DNA of 64,000 bases from Synaphobranchus kaupii (Eukaryota > Chordata > Actinopteri > Anguilliformes > Synaphobranchidae). Position numbers and translations under genes: made by a program. The stretch covers positions 97,456,998 to 97,520,997 of the forward strand of contig CM056377.1 of the NCBI GenBank assembly GCA_029718625.1, written 5' to 3'. The notes under the pieces are model-generated. The model searched no databases. It saw only the letters and a program-made list of their open reading frames with translations, and was not told the origin of the DNA. Numbering within the stretch: the first letter of the stretch is position 1; each line of letters starts with the position of its first letter. Below are positions 1-10,039 of the stretch, piece by piece.

Positions 1-589
1 TAAATGATAGCTAATATAACTAGCTAGCTCTCTGGACCAAACGAGGCTAAACTCACACACAATAGACTGCCTTGCATTACCTAACTTATCGATACATTCC
101 GTCTGTCGGCAGATTATGAAAGCTAACAGAGCCGGTGGCGTTTCACAGAGGAACGATACTTCTCTGACTCCTTGGCATAATGCAGGCAAGTTAGCTAAAG
201 ATACCAAAGTAAGACATTGTAGATGAATAACTCTATGGCTACGTTCACACTGCAGGTAAAAAGTGGCCCAGATCCGATTTTTTCCTCAAATGTGACACAG
301 ATCAGATTTTTTTATGGAAGTGTGAACAGCGAAAATCACATTGAATCTGACATTTCCAATTCTCATTTGAGCCACTTTTGAATGTGGTAGCTATTAGATC
401 CCGATACATAACCGATTGTGTCAAAGCGACCGCAGTCTGAACAGTCAGATCGGAATTAATGTCATTTTTTACGTCATTTTTATGTATCTAGCAGGGCATA
501 TTTTTATACAGTATGATTAAAACGTAGTGCACGGGCTAGTTAACTCACTATTGTACAGGGTAGGCTATCAACAGATTCACATTATATTA

Positions 590-829
590 TCATTACATTT
601 TTTACATTACAGGCATTTAGCAGACGCTCTTATCCAGAGTGACTTACACAACTTTTTAGCATTTTTTTTTTTTTACATATTATCCATTTATACAGCTGGA
701 TATATACTGAAGCGATTCAGGTTAAGTGCCTTGCTCAAGGGCACAACGGCAGTGTCCTACCTGGGAATCGAACCTGCAACCTTTCGGTTACAAGGCAAGT
801 TCCTTAACCATTATACTACACTGCTGCCC
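590..829 (-). mobile_element. tRNA-derived SINE with L2-like tail
   Basis: Read on the minus strand it starts with GGCAGCAGTGTAGTATAATG (A-box region), then a B-box-like GGTTCGATTCCCAGG, a body with TTGAGCAAGGCACTTAACCT, and a tail AGCGTCTGCTAAATGCCTGT followed by TAATG units. This is the layout of fish HE1/V-SINE-like elements, whose tail is shared with an L2 LINE. A plus-strand copy lies at 40865-41078. Confidence 0.85.
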
Positions 830-1704
830 ATGTTGTCATTTTAGATAAGTGGTAAATGTGCAAAGCAGTGGATTTTTTGGGCACAAGCGATACACCATAA
901 TAAGTCGGAAGTAGGCTACGTTTTTATATAATTCGCGGACAGCTGTGTTAACCGTTTTGTGATTTTAAATAATGTTAGAACTGTCCATATTATTGTCTTG
1001 GTTTGTTGCATGGTATTCATTATTCACGGTTTTCTCATGCAGCTGCTTACCGAACGTTAATGGTTGTCGGTCCAATAATGTGTCAATAGTTTAATCTAAG
1101 GGTGCGCAGTGATGTTAGGCTATAGCCTAGGTTACACATGAAGTTGAACAGATGTGTCATAGTGTGATAGCTTTTTTATATTGTGTATTTTAACACGGCT
1201 GGAATGCTGTATTGACCAATCTGCATCCCGGAACTATCCGTTTTATAAATGCTATATCGACTGGTCTCACTAGCCAAATGGCCGAGCGCTCCATTTTCTT
1301 AACTCGCCCGTCCTCAGAATCACTAATTTCATGCCTTGCTTGAGTTTCACTGAAACTGCCCATGTCACGGTCCCCCCATTCCTGGCTCCGATCTCGCATT
1401 CACGACTACCTCTGCACAGAAGTAGCAGCCATGGCAGCCCAAAAAGCTAGTAAAAACCTTGGCTTTTTTCCCCGTCTCCTCACCCTTATCATTAGCTCCA
1501 CTGCACATCGACTTTAAAATTAATGCAGAAGCTGTGACTTTGATTACTTCCTTTTTTGTTGTTGTTTATTTCTTCAGGCTGTGTAACAGGCGCTATGTCT
1601 TTTGTTTTTGTTAATTTGCACGGGTCATTTGAGGAGAGCAACCGGTTCACACTGGAATCAGATATGGGCCACATTAAAAAATTTATGTGAACAGCCAAAC
1701 AAAA
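830..1704. other. Intervening sequence, no gene recognised
   Basis: Holds part of the interrupted MITE-like repeat (1625-1704). The stretch 1198-1400 is relatively GC-rich and open on the minus strand for 69 codons, but no domain is recognisable and the protein is too short to call a gene. It may be another dispersed repeat. Confidence 0.4.
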
Positions 1705-1764
1705 AAAATCTGAGCAATAAATCTCTATTAACAGTAATGACGTTGAGGCTTGTCACACCCTGCC

Positions 1765-2030
1765 CAGCAAAAACAAAAGTGCAACACCAGAAATAATCAT
1801 CCGATTCACAAACAGAAAGAAAAAGCAGGCGCTCCTCAAACAAGGAAGAAAGCTTAAGGGAACCGACGTCTACATTAACGATCACCTAACCAAAAAGAAC
1901 GCAGACATTGCCAGAAAAGCCCGCATACTGAAAAAGCAGAACCGGATTCAAGCTACTTGGTCTTCAAACTGTAAGATTTTCATCAAGTTAAACAGATCAA
2001 CACCAGAGGAAGCAAAAGTACACGTCATCA
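1765..2030 (+). pseudogene. LINE ORF1 C-terminal domain remnant
   Basis: Starting at about 1765, one frame reads PSKNKSATPEIIIRFTNRKK and continues with KGTDVYINDHLTKKNADIAR and KARILKKQNRIQATWSSN. This pattern (an IVRF start, then ...YINDHLT..., then K...W) is that of the C-terminal nucleic-acid-binding part of ORF1 proteins in L1/L2-like LINEs. The N-terminal part and a start codon are not visible, so it is a fragment. In LINEs this protein coats the RNA and assists target-primed reverse transcription. Confidence 0.6.
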
Positions 2031-2344
2031 AGGGACATCAGGGAACTGGACAAGTACGATGGATGAATCCACGGATATTGTCACAACAAAGGTGAACAAC
2101 ACAACCAGGTAATGACATAATTCAAACAATGACTAAACGAACACTGGAAACTTCCATGACAAGTTCGGTCATCAATAGTCAGTCATCTGCTGATTACGAA
2201 AAACTGGACTTGAAAACCTTCAAATACACGGATCATAAATCACAAGACATAGAAAATGACATTGACCCTGAAAATAACTTTTATAACAATACCCACAGTG
2301 ACTGCGAATACTATACAGAATAACAGTTTAAAAGAAATGTAGAT

Positions 2345-4890
2345 ATGGATGGATCAATATCACTTATACACTTCAATAGTAGGAGTCTTAATTCAAACAT
2401 TTCAAAAATCAAACACTGTTTAAGACAATTGGACAAGACATGCACAGTACTAGCAATATCTGAAACTTGGCTTAACGAGGGACAAACTGATATGGTCGAG
2501 ATTGAGGGATATGAAAGCTATTTCATAAACAGGACACAAACAAAGGGTGGGGGAGTTGCATTATACATTGACACAAATTGCAAAAGTTTTTCTGTCAGTA
2601 AAATGTAATTTGTTATGGATAAAATCATGGAGTGTATCACAGTAGAAATAGACATGGGGAAATCTAAAAATATACTAATAAGTTGCATTTATAGAAAACC
2701 TGGTTCCTGTATTGACACCTTTAGGGAAAAGTTATCCGAACTTTATAATAACATAAATAACAAAAAAAATGTTTTTATCTGCGGGGACTTCAACATTGAT
2801 TTGTTGAACCCACAAGAACACAATACAACTACAGAGTTCATCAATTCCATGTACAGTACTAGCCTATATCCCTCAATCACACGCCCGACCAGAATAACAT
2901 CACACAGTGCAACTTTAATTGACAACATACTCACCAACGTCATTGACAGGAAAGTAGTAAGTGGTAATAATAATAAATGACACTAGTGACCATCTCCCAG
3001 TCTTTGCAGTCATCCAGAGCTGTATCATGACCAAGAAAGACAACAAAACCTTCAAAACAACAAGACACATAACACAAGATGCAATCAATTATTTTAAAGA
3101 AGACCTAATGAAACAGGAATGGAATAAAGTTTATGTAGAAGATGCAAATGAGGCTTATGAATCATTTCTGGCTAATATAGCAACACTGTATGAAAAAAAT
3201 TGTCCACTAGTAAGAAAAGAAGTTAAACAAACATATGCTGAAAAACCATGGCTAACCAAAGGAATACTAAATGCATGTAAGAAAAAAAGATTTTTATATA
3301 AAGAATTTTTAAAGAAAAGAACAACAGAAGTCGAACAAAAATATAAGACATATAAAAACAAACTAATAAGAATTACGAGAAGCAGCAAAAAGGACTATTA
3401 CAGCCAATTACTAGAGGAAAACAAAAACAATATTTAAAAAACCTGGAATGTATTAAATGCCATTATTAAAAAAGGAACTGGGAAGGCAGGATACCCTAGC
3501 CATTCCTTGACTAAAAATAACTTGACTAATGATGACATGGCCATGGTTGCAAATTAATTCAAAAAAATTTTTGTCAGTGTTGGTCCTGGTTTGGCTGAGG
3601 AGATTGCAAAGACTGGTAGTGGAGATAATGTGGAAAGCAAGAAAATATATGTAAAGGAAACCATATTTCTAAGGGGAATAAATGAAAAAGAAATTATTGA
3701 CAGTTAATAATTTCAAGAGCAAGAAGTCCACTGACTGGAATGGAATAGACATGTCTATGGTTAAAAATATCATTGGATGCATTGCAAAACCTCTGACACA
3801 GATCTGTAACCAGTCCCTTCTAACCAGTGTATTTCCAAGTCATACCGATCTATAAATCTGGTGATAAACACATCCTCTCAAATTACAGACCCATTTCTTT
3901 GCTTCCACAGTTCTCAAAAATACTGGAAAAAATATTCTATACAAGAATAGACGACTTAATCACAAAACATAATGTACTGTATGATCAGCAATATGGTTTT
4001 AGAGCAAACAGGACAACTTAATTTGCACTTATAGAGTTTATAGAAGAAATAACAAAGGCAATAGAAAACATATACAATAGGGGTATTTCTGGATCTAAAA
4101 AAAGCATTTGACACAGTAGACCATGAATTATTACTGAAAAAAACTACAAAGGTATGGAATTAGAGGAACAGCACTCTCTTGGTTAACCAGCTATTTACAG
4201 GACATATCAATACACTGAACTACAAAATTCTAAATCACAATTACTGAAAGTCACCTGTGGGGTTCCCCAGGGCTCAGTGTTGGGACCATTACTGTTCATA
4301 CTGTACATAAATAACATTTGTGAAGTGTCAAAAACTCTGAAAGCCATTTTATTTGCTGATGACCAAATTTATTCTGCTGTGGGGATAATCTGGCTCAACT
4401 CCTGGATATAGTGGAAAACGAACTGAAGAAGTTAAAGAGTTGGTTTGATGCAAATAAACTAACATTGAATTTAAGTAAAACAAAATTTATAATCTTTGGT
4501 AATCATCCAATTAACACAAATAAGAAACTCATGATAAATGATGTAGAAATAGAAAGAGTGACCAAAATTAAATTTCTTGGGGTAATACTGGACAATAAAT
4601 TATGTTGAAAACCTCATATAAATTATATCAAGGCCAAAGTATCAAAATCAATTGCAATATTATTTAAAGCCAAAGATCTTCTAAATCAAGCTTCACTTTA
4701 CACTTTGTACTGTTCCTTTATACTTCCATACATCACCTACTGTGTGGAAGTGTGGGGGAACACATATAAAACTAACACAGATCCAATCTTCATCATTCAA
4801 AAAAGAGCCATAAGAATTGTAAACAAAGCCAATTATAGTGAACCAACAAACCAACTCTTTATCAAACAAAGAACACAAAAATTCTGAGAT
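2345..4890 (+). pseudogene. LINE ORF2: endonuclease and reverse transcriptase, broken
   Basis: The endonuclease starts at 2345 (SLIHFNSRSLNSN), with ISETWLNEG, ISCIYRKPG, FICGDFNIDLL, an in-frame stop at 2606 and a frameshift near 2965 in a TAA microsatellite, continuing with SDHLPVFAVI. The RT follows with YRPISLLPQFSKILEK (about 3880), YGFRANRTT, GVPQGSVLGPLLFILYIN (about 4258) and FADDQIYSA, in which the catalytic FADD is kept. A C-terminal stretch with SFILPYITYCVEVWGNT lies at about 4710. At least four stops or frameshifts interrupt it. The enzyme would nick DNA and copy LINE RNA at the nick. Confidence 0.85.
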
Positions 4891-5732
4891 CTGGTGGACT
4901 TTAAAATTGCTCAAATCATGTACAAAGTATTAAATCATAAAGTACCCAACAGTATCCAGGGGTTGTTCCAGTTGAGGGAAAGTAAACATGACCTGAGAGG
5001 AATATGTATGTTTTAAAAAAAACCTAGTATGGACAAATGCAAAATATCATTGTGTCTCAATCAAAGGAGTCAAGATATGGAACAATTTCAGTGATGAAAT
5101 GAAAACTTGTGAAACAATAATCAAATTTAAAAGACTCTTTAAAAATAATATTTTGAATGGATATGAGATTTATTAGATAGAATTGTGACGTTTTGTTTGC
5201 ATTGAGCTGGTTTGAGTTGTTCTTGAGTTGTTTGAATGTTTGGTCTGCACTCGCTTTGATTGTTTTGTTCTTGTTTTATTTGAATGAATTATCTTTGTTT
5301 GATTTGATAGAGACTATATCATGGATACTGGTAGTAGGTGGTTGAGTTTTCATTTAAATCAGTTTATTGTTGATAAATTAAAATAGAAAAAGGCGGTAGG
5401 ACTAGAAAAGTTTTGAACTTCTGCCTACTCCTTTTTGAACTGCCGGGATTTTGATACAAATGTTTGCTGATGATTTTGTTTTTTGTTTTTGTTTTTTTTG
5501 CTTATACATTTCAATTTTAATTAAATTTTTTTTAAAATATTGTTTGAAATAAACTGAATGAACTAAAAATCGGAATTGAGCACTAAGGCCTGCATAGCCT
5601 TAGTAGCTTGATAAAAGTCGTAATATTAACGTTAGCAGTAATACAAAGCAATTCGCATTTGAACTTGAATTAGCTAGTTCGCAGCACAAGGGTCTCTCAG
5701 TCTCAAAGAGGAAAAAAAAAATGTCGGTCTCT

Positions 5733-5817
5733 GCTTTTATACCACGTGCCCAGCCGAGACCACCCCTAGGACTACCTCAACTCCACCCATTTTTATGTTA
5801 GGGATCTCATGACGTCA
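5733..5817 (-). promoter_or_regulatory. Candidate promoter inside repeat copy A
   Basis: On the minus strand a CRE palindrome TGACGTCA (5810-5817), an E-box CACGTG (5743-5748) and a TATA box TATAAAAGC (5733-5741) occur in that order. All three are kept in copy B at 25688, 25621 and 25611. Transcription would run leftward into the repeat. That this is the repeat's own promoter is an inference from order and conservation. Confidence 0.5.
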
Positions 5818-5986
5818 CGAATCCCCGGAAACCAGCGTACTGGTAAGCCTACACAAAAACTCAGATGAAACTATTTTGACTAAACGTGAGATTTTCGGAC
5901 ATAAACAGTTGTGTATGATCATAATCTAACTCAAAACATCGGTTTTCAACGGGAAAAGTCAGTTTTTGACTGCAGTATCACTTTAA

Positions 5987-6250
5987 GGCAAAAACAAAAA
6001 CCAGCATACCCTGCGGCCCTCCAGGATCAGGGTTGAGAAACACTGTAGTAGGCAATGGTTATCACAGGTAGGACTGACAATACATTAGTCACTTAAATGA
6101 AATACGTATATACAGTAGATATACGTTGAAAGAACACATTGATATTTTCCTGGTTGGCTCTAACTCAGCAGCCATTCCTTCACCACTCCTTTGAAATGTT
6201 TAACAGTGGCTATTGCATCAATATAGGACGACATTTGATTCATTCAATAA
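5987..6250. other. Short intervening sequence
   Basis: No gene seen. The first 60 bases (CGGCCCTCCAGGATCAGGGT, GAGAAACACTG) resemble the outer end of common fish hAT-type repeats, but no partner end was found nearby. Confidence 0.35.
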
Positions 6251-6258
6251 CTGCCAAG

Positions 6259-6713
6259 TAGGGCTGGGCAATATACCGCAATGATAATTATCTAATGCAA
6301 TAACAGCCATCACCACCATGTGGAGTACTGCCTTTTCTTTAGATTACTACGGCATCAGGTATAATTAAACTTCAGAGGCCAGATGAAATTCTTCTCGGGA
6401 AAAAACAGCACCACTATTATCTATTGGGTGTTGATAAAACGGCCAATCAGCATTGCAGCTTCCATGTGATTGTGGTTTTTGTCAATCACATGGAAGCTGA
6501 ACGACCTTGCTGCGGTTGGGCCGTCTTAACCCCCAATAGATATCAGTGGTGATGTCTTTTTCCCCCCCAGAAGCATTTCACACAGCCTCTGAAGTTTGGA
6601 TGTTTACTGCCGCATAATCGGGTATATGTAAAGACAAATCAGGAAAATACCCCACATGGTGGCGAAGGCCGTTATTGCAGTCGATAATTGACGCTGTATA
6701 TAGCCCAGCCCTA
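6259..6713. mobile_element. Hairpin MITE with hAT-type 8-bp target duplication
   Basis: The ends TAGGGCTGGGC and GCCCAGCCCTA are inverted and flanked by a perfect 8-bp duplication CTGCCAAG (6251-6258 and 6714-6721). Nearly the whole 455 bp folds back: CACCATGTGG pairs with CCACATGGTG, GAGGC..GATGAAATTCTTCT with its inverse near 6575-6600, and CTATTGGG (6421) with CCCAATAG (6532). The centre holds TTCCATGTGATTG and CAATCACATGGAA. No coding capacity. Confidence 0.85.
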
Positions 6714-6721
6714 CTGCCAAG

Positions 6722-7257
6722 TATAGAAAAGTGTTTTTACCCAATGCAGTCTTGAACCTACAGGGGACAAAATCTGTTGCACGGGTGTCAGGATGCAGTA
6801 GGTTTTGGCCTCCCAATTTTGTCTACACCCCACCTGTCAGGCAATCCCCCAACGGCCCCTCCCCGTCTACGAGAGGATGCCCACAGGTAAGTTGTGAACA
6901 CCCTTCACAGCAATCACACTCAGTTACACATGGCAATAACCCCTCCCACAAGTAGACAGGACACCACACTACACACTCTGTGCTTGGTAGCTGGCTTCCC
7001 TGTGCTGCGTCCCCGCTCCAGACAGGGGTAACCCCCTCACACTGGGCGAGAACTACCAGGGAGGCTGCCACACTCACACCCAGGCTCACACACTGAAAGA
7101 AAATAAACTTGAGGGATGTAGTTTGTCCCACATCCCAATGCTAGGCCTCCATACATCCCACAATGCCTTCCCCTGCGGCACAGTCTTCTTCCTGCATCAG
7201 ACACATACCCCCTTCCCGGAAGTAGAGATAGATCGGCATTTGCATTCCCACAAGTAG
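6722..7257 (-). other. Probable non-coding part of decayed Gypsy element
   Basis: GC-rich sequence between the MITE and the Gypsy RNase H remnant. The open frames here have no recognisable domain. By position on the minus strand it would be the downstream part of the Gypsy element, but integrase is not recognisable. Confidence 0.35.
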
Positions 7258-7405
7258 ACCTAAAACTTCTTGGTCACAGCCCACTTCAGCACCAGCAGCT
7301 TCCATTTGAAGGCACTGTAGTTCTGGTCATTCCATTCCACAGGGCGCAGGCTCTGGCTGGCATGGGCATTCACCCTGTCCCATCCAGAAAAGTCTGCATA
7401 TGCAA

Positions 7406-8302
7406 TAGGGATGGGGGTTTTGGCTTTTTTTTGTACACGTTTACACTTAGAATGTTGGCGTGTATCCGCGGTTAACCGTAACATGACGTCATAGCCATAG
7501 AGGCTAACGATACTGGTCGGAAACTCGGGTAGCTGCTCGTAAGTAAGCAAGCAGTTATGAAGGATTAACGTTAGTAGGTAAATATAGGTTAGAATATAAT
7601 AGAATATACTTTACTGTTTCAAAATGTTTTCATTAAATACACTAGTGTCATGAAATTCAAATAAAACAATCCAATCATGGAGTGTTTTTGTTATTGTCCA
7701 CCGGCTTGGGACTGAGTAAGATGGCTCAACATACTCCATCAGAGACCTAAAGCCTGGCGCATCCACTTCGCTTAAAGGTCTTGTGTCTTTCACAATCATA
7801 TCCCCGATCAGCTGGGTGATTTTCGCAGCTCTATGTGGAGTGCACTTGTAGAAGACGGAGCCTATTCGGGGTTGGGTGCTAGCATTACCCACCGCGGCAT
7901 CTTGTTCAAAATCTACGTTCGCGTGTTTTAATCGCAGATGATTGTTCATTGAGCTGGGTACTCCCCCCTTTCACACTTAAAACGACACCACAGAGTGTAC
8001 ATGTTACCGAGTTGCCGTCAACTTGTTTTGTAAAATAATTCCAGGCTTTAGCTTTTCCGCCGTTCATTTTGATGCTTTCACTCAAATTCACTGACTCACT
8101 CCCGCATTTTTTCCATCAACGTTACTTCTGTTGACGTGATTTCCGATCTAGATACTGTATATTTAAATGCTTTAGATATATACATAATATTGTACGAGGA
8201 ACAATTATACGCAACATTTAAATAATAAAATTATTTTAAGATTTCGGTTAATCCGTCCTAAACGGATAGTGATACATTTTCGTGTACACGACCCCATCCC
8301 TA
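7406..8302 (-). mobile_element. hAT transposon, internally deleted (copy 1)
   Basis: The ends TAGGGATGGGG and CCCCATCCCTA are inverted, flanked by a perfect 8-bp duplication ATATGCAA (7398-7405, 8303-8310). It is inserted in Gypsy pol. It keeps the 5' part of a BED-finger transposase and a 3' end matching the copy at 41465-42779 (shared text from AACACTC..TGATTGGA to GGCGTGTATCCGCGG), but lacks the catalytic core. Confidence 0.9.
7611..8091 (-). pseudogene. hAT transposase N-terminal half with BED finger
   Basis: Minus-strand start at 8091: MNLSESIKMNGGKAKAWNYF, then VTCTLCGVVLSVKGGSTQLN and, after a frame change near 7950, [20 protein letters not shown]. CxxC plus HLRLKH gives a BED zinc finger. 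Next comes KITQLIGDMIVKDTRPLSEV and FRSLMEYVEPSYSVPSRWTI, typical of ZBED-like hAT transposases just before the catalytic domain. The RNase H-like DDE core and dimerisation region are absent; the frame ends at 7611. The BED finger would bind the transposon ends; no transposase activity is possible. Confidence 0.85.
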
Positions 8303-9426
8303 ATATGCAAGCTCTGCAGCTGTGAACAGGGCCACCTTCAACTCCTCAAAGGCCTGCTGACACTCCGGCCCCACTACACTGCCTGTGTGTGTTTACTGGG
8401 CCACCGTCCCCACCAACTGCCAATGTAGAGGCACAGCGATCTTTGCAAAAGGTGGGGATGAACTGCTGGTAACTGGAAAATGGTAAGTGTAACTGCCTGC
8501 AAACCCAAGAGAGGTCCGCACCCGCTTCAGTCCCCGGCACCGGCCAGTCCCAGTCTTCTCCGGGTCTGTGGCCACACCCACCCGACTCACAATGTGACAC
8601 GAAGTACCGGACCTCCTTCTGCACTTTTGGGGCTGTTGCCCCAATCCCTCAAACACCTCCAAATGCTGCAGGTGTAACTGGAAATCAGGGGAGAAAACCG
8701 CAATATCATCAAGGTAAATTATGGAGTTATTCACCAGCTGAAGGCCAGGTTCCACTGCTCCGCTCAGACCACCACTCACAGCGGTCGGTTTCTTTCTGAG
8801 GAGCTCTGCCTCCAGATCACCACCTGGTAAGCCAGTCATCATTCACAGCCCCAACCTCTCACACACACAAACACACACACACAAACAAACAATACACACA
8901 AGCTTGCCATAATCACCAGAAGATAATAATTAAATGTAAACCTAAGTAAATCAAGGAAAATCAGTGGTGGCATAAACCAAAACGAAACCGACACAGCACG
9001 GAAATACCCCTTCCTTCCTTTCTCCCGGGTGTCTCTCCTGAACTAACGCTTTACCTGAACCTAAATACTCTAACAGCCTGATTACACAAAGCTACAGCTG
9101 TGGCTGCCCCACACCAAGCAGCGTGTTGATTAGGGCTGCAACTAACGACTATTTTGATAGTCGATTAATCTATCGATTCTTGAAACGAATAATCGACTAT
9201 TCGGATTATGAATCGCACAATTACTCAATGGCTCTTATTTAGCTATAAGCTTTTAAATTTATCTTGAGGTTGTTTTAGGCATGTGCTAACTAACAATGAA
9301 GACAATAAAGATTAATACTTCATTCAAAAATACCTCTTTTAATGAACTTTGCTGCTGATACAAAAGATAAATAAAAATTCCAATATCCATTTTTTCTGTC
9401 AAAATTTAAAACCAAGGACAGGCAAA

Positions 9427-9519
9427 GTAGCAGCAATAAAATATAACAAAACTACAGCGGTTTTCCCTTAATCAAAGCATATTTCTGGCATCAATACAAC
9501 ATACATTTTAAATTTATAG
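9427..9519. repeat. 93-bp direct repeat, left copy
   Basis: Begins GTAGCAGCAATAAAATATAA and ends AAATTTATAG; the identical block recurs at 9901-9993. The two copies exactly bracket an L2 RT fragment. Confidence 0.9.
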
Positions 9520-9900
9520 CTTAGCTTAGACCCCTCTGATGTTAGAAACTATCGTCCTGTGTCTCTCCTGCCCTTTCTGTCCAAAGCTCTTGAACGAGCT
9601 GCCCTTAACCAACTGTCAGTTTTTCTCCACCAGAACAGCCTGCTCGACCCTCATCAGTCCGGCTTCAGAACCGGGCATTCCACTGAAACTGCGCTCCTGG
9701 CTGTGACCGAGGCACCCGCCACTGCCAGAGCCTCCTCCCTCTCCTCTGTCCTGATTCTCCTTGACCTGTCTGCAGCGTTTGACACGGTCAACCACAAACT
9801 CCTGATCTCCACACTGGCTGAGATGGGCATCTCTGGAACTGCCCTCTCTTGGTTTACATCCTTTCTCACCAATAGATCCTACCAAGTCTCCTGGAAGGGC
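9520..9900 (+). pseudogene. L2-type LINE reverse transcriptase fragment
   Basis: One open frame reads LDPSDVRNYRPVSLLPFLSK, GFRTGHSTETALLAVTEAP, SSVLILLDLSAAFDTVNHK and SWFTSFLTNRSYQVSW. These are RT palm/finger motifs of L2-like fish LINEs, with the catalytic Asp of LDLSAAFD kept. It covers only the middle of RT: no endonuclease, no YADD box, no 3' tail or poly-A. It is flanked by a 93-bp exact direct repeat, an unusual arrangement for a LINE insertion. Confidence 0.85.
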
Positions 9901-9993
9901 GTAGCAGCAATAAAATATAACAAAACTACAGCGGTTTTCCCTTAATCAAAGCATATTTCTGGCATCAATACAACATACATTTTAAATTTATAG
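9901..9993. repeat. 93-bp direct repeat, right copy
   Basis: Identical to 9427-9519. Together they look like a long target duplication made when the L2 fragment was inserted. Confidence 0.9.
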
Positions 9994-10039
9994 TGCGGCT
10001 GCAGTACAAAAGACTATCATATTAGGCCAACAGTAGTGG

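Larger units (their letters stand above)
1705..5565 (+). mobile_element. CR1/L2-group non-LTR retrotransposon (LINE), degenerate
   Basis: A near-full-length LINE on the plus strand: an ORF1-like segment, an AP-type endonuclease, a reverse transcriptase, then an AT-rich 3' region containing a CTGCCTACTCCTTTTTGAAC-type segment (about 5421) and ending AAATAAACTGAATGAAC. The 3' text and the RT motifs fit the Jockey-superfamily CR1/L2 group; the exact clade was not decided. Several stops and frameshifts make it non-autonomous. It sits inside the MITE-like repeat. Confidence 0.85.
238..5603. mobile_element. MITE-like DNA repeat, split by SINE and LINE
   Basis: The left end at 238 carries GGCTACGTTCACACTGCAGG. 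The right end near 5580-5603 reads GGCCTGCATAGCC, the inverse of the left end after loss of about 9 bases. The internal text at 1625-1710 also contains TTCACACTGGAATCAGAT. The LINE sits between AAAAAAATCTGAGCA (about 1699) and AAAAATCGGAATTGAGCA (about 5565), which look like imperfect target duplications. Superfamily not determined. Confidence 0.45.
1..5986 (-). mobile_element. TTAA-type dispersed repeat, copy A (interrupted)
   Basis: Bases 1-139 and about 5615-5982 match a second copy at 24.46-25.86 kb, in the same order and orientation; the sequence between them here is later insertions. The right end reads, on the minus strand, TTAA then AGTGATACTGCAGTC, resembling in style the TTAA-flanked ends of the elements at 18473 and 26442, so a Kolobok- or piggyBac-like origin is inferred. 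No protein is recognisable. The left end is cut by the window edge. Confidence 0.6.
7258..8842 (-). pseudogene. Gypsy-type pol fragment (RT and RNase H), split by a hAT
   Basis: On the minus strand, 8842-8350 reads an RT remnant with NSIIYLDDIAVFSPDFQLHL (YLDD is the RT active site), TDPEKT and LGFAGSY. After the hAT insertion (7406-8302), 7405-7258 continues with YADFSGWDRVNAHASQSLRP, NYSAFKWKLLVLKWAVTKKF, the RNase H region of Ty3/Gypsy pol. Both parts carry frameshifts and no protease or integrase is visible, so it is a deleted relic. Its probable leader and LTR lie at 8843-9130 and 12736-12843. Confidence 0.75.

Noticed and set aside
1190..1399. Minus-strand ORF near 1.2-1.4 kb as a host gene
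   Set aside because: Only 69 codons, no domain, no splice context; more likely part of a repeat.
6823..7131. 102-codon Cys-rich minus-strand ORF
   Set aside because: Cysteines are not in a known pattern and the region is non-coding Gypsy-flank sequence by position.
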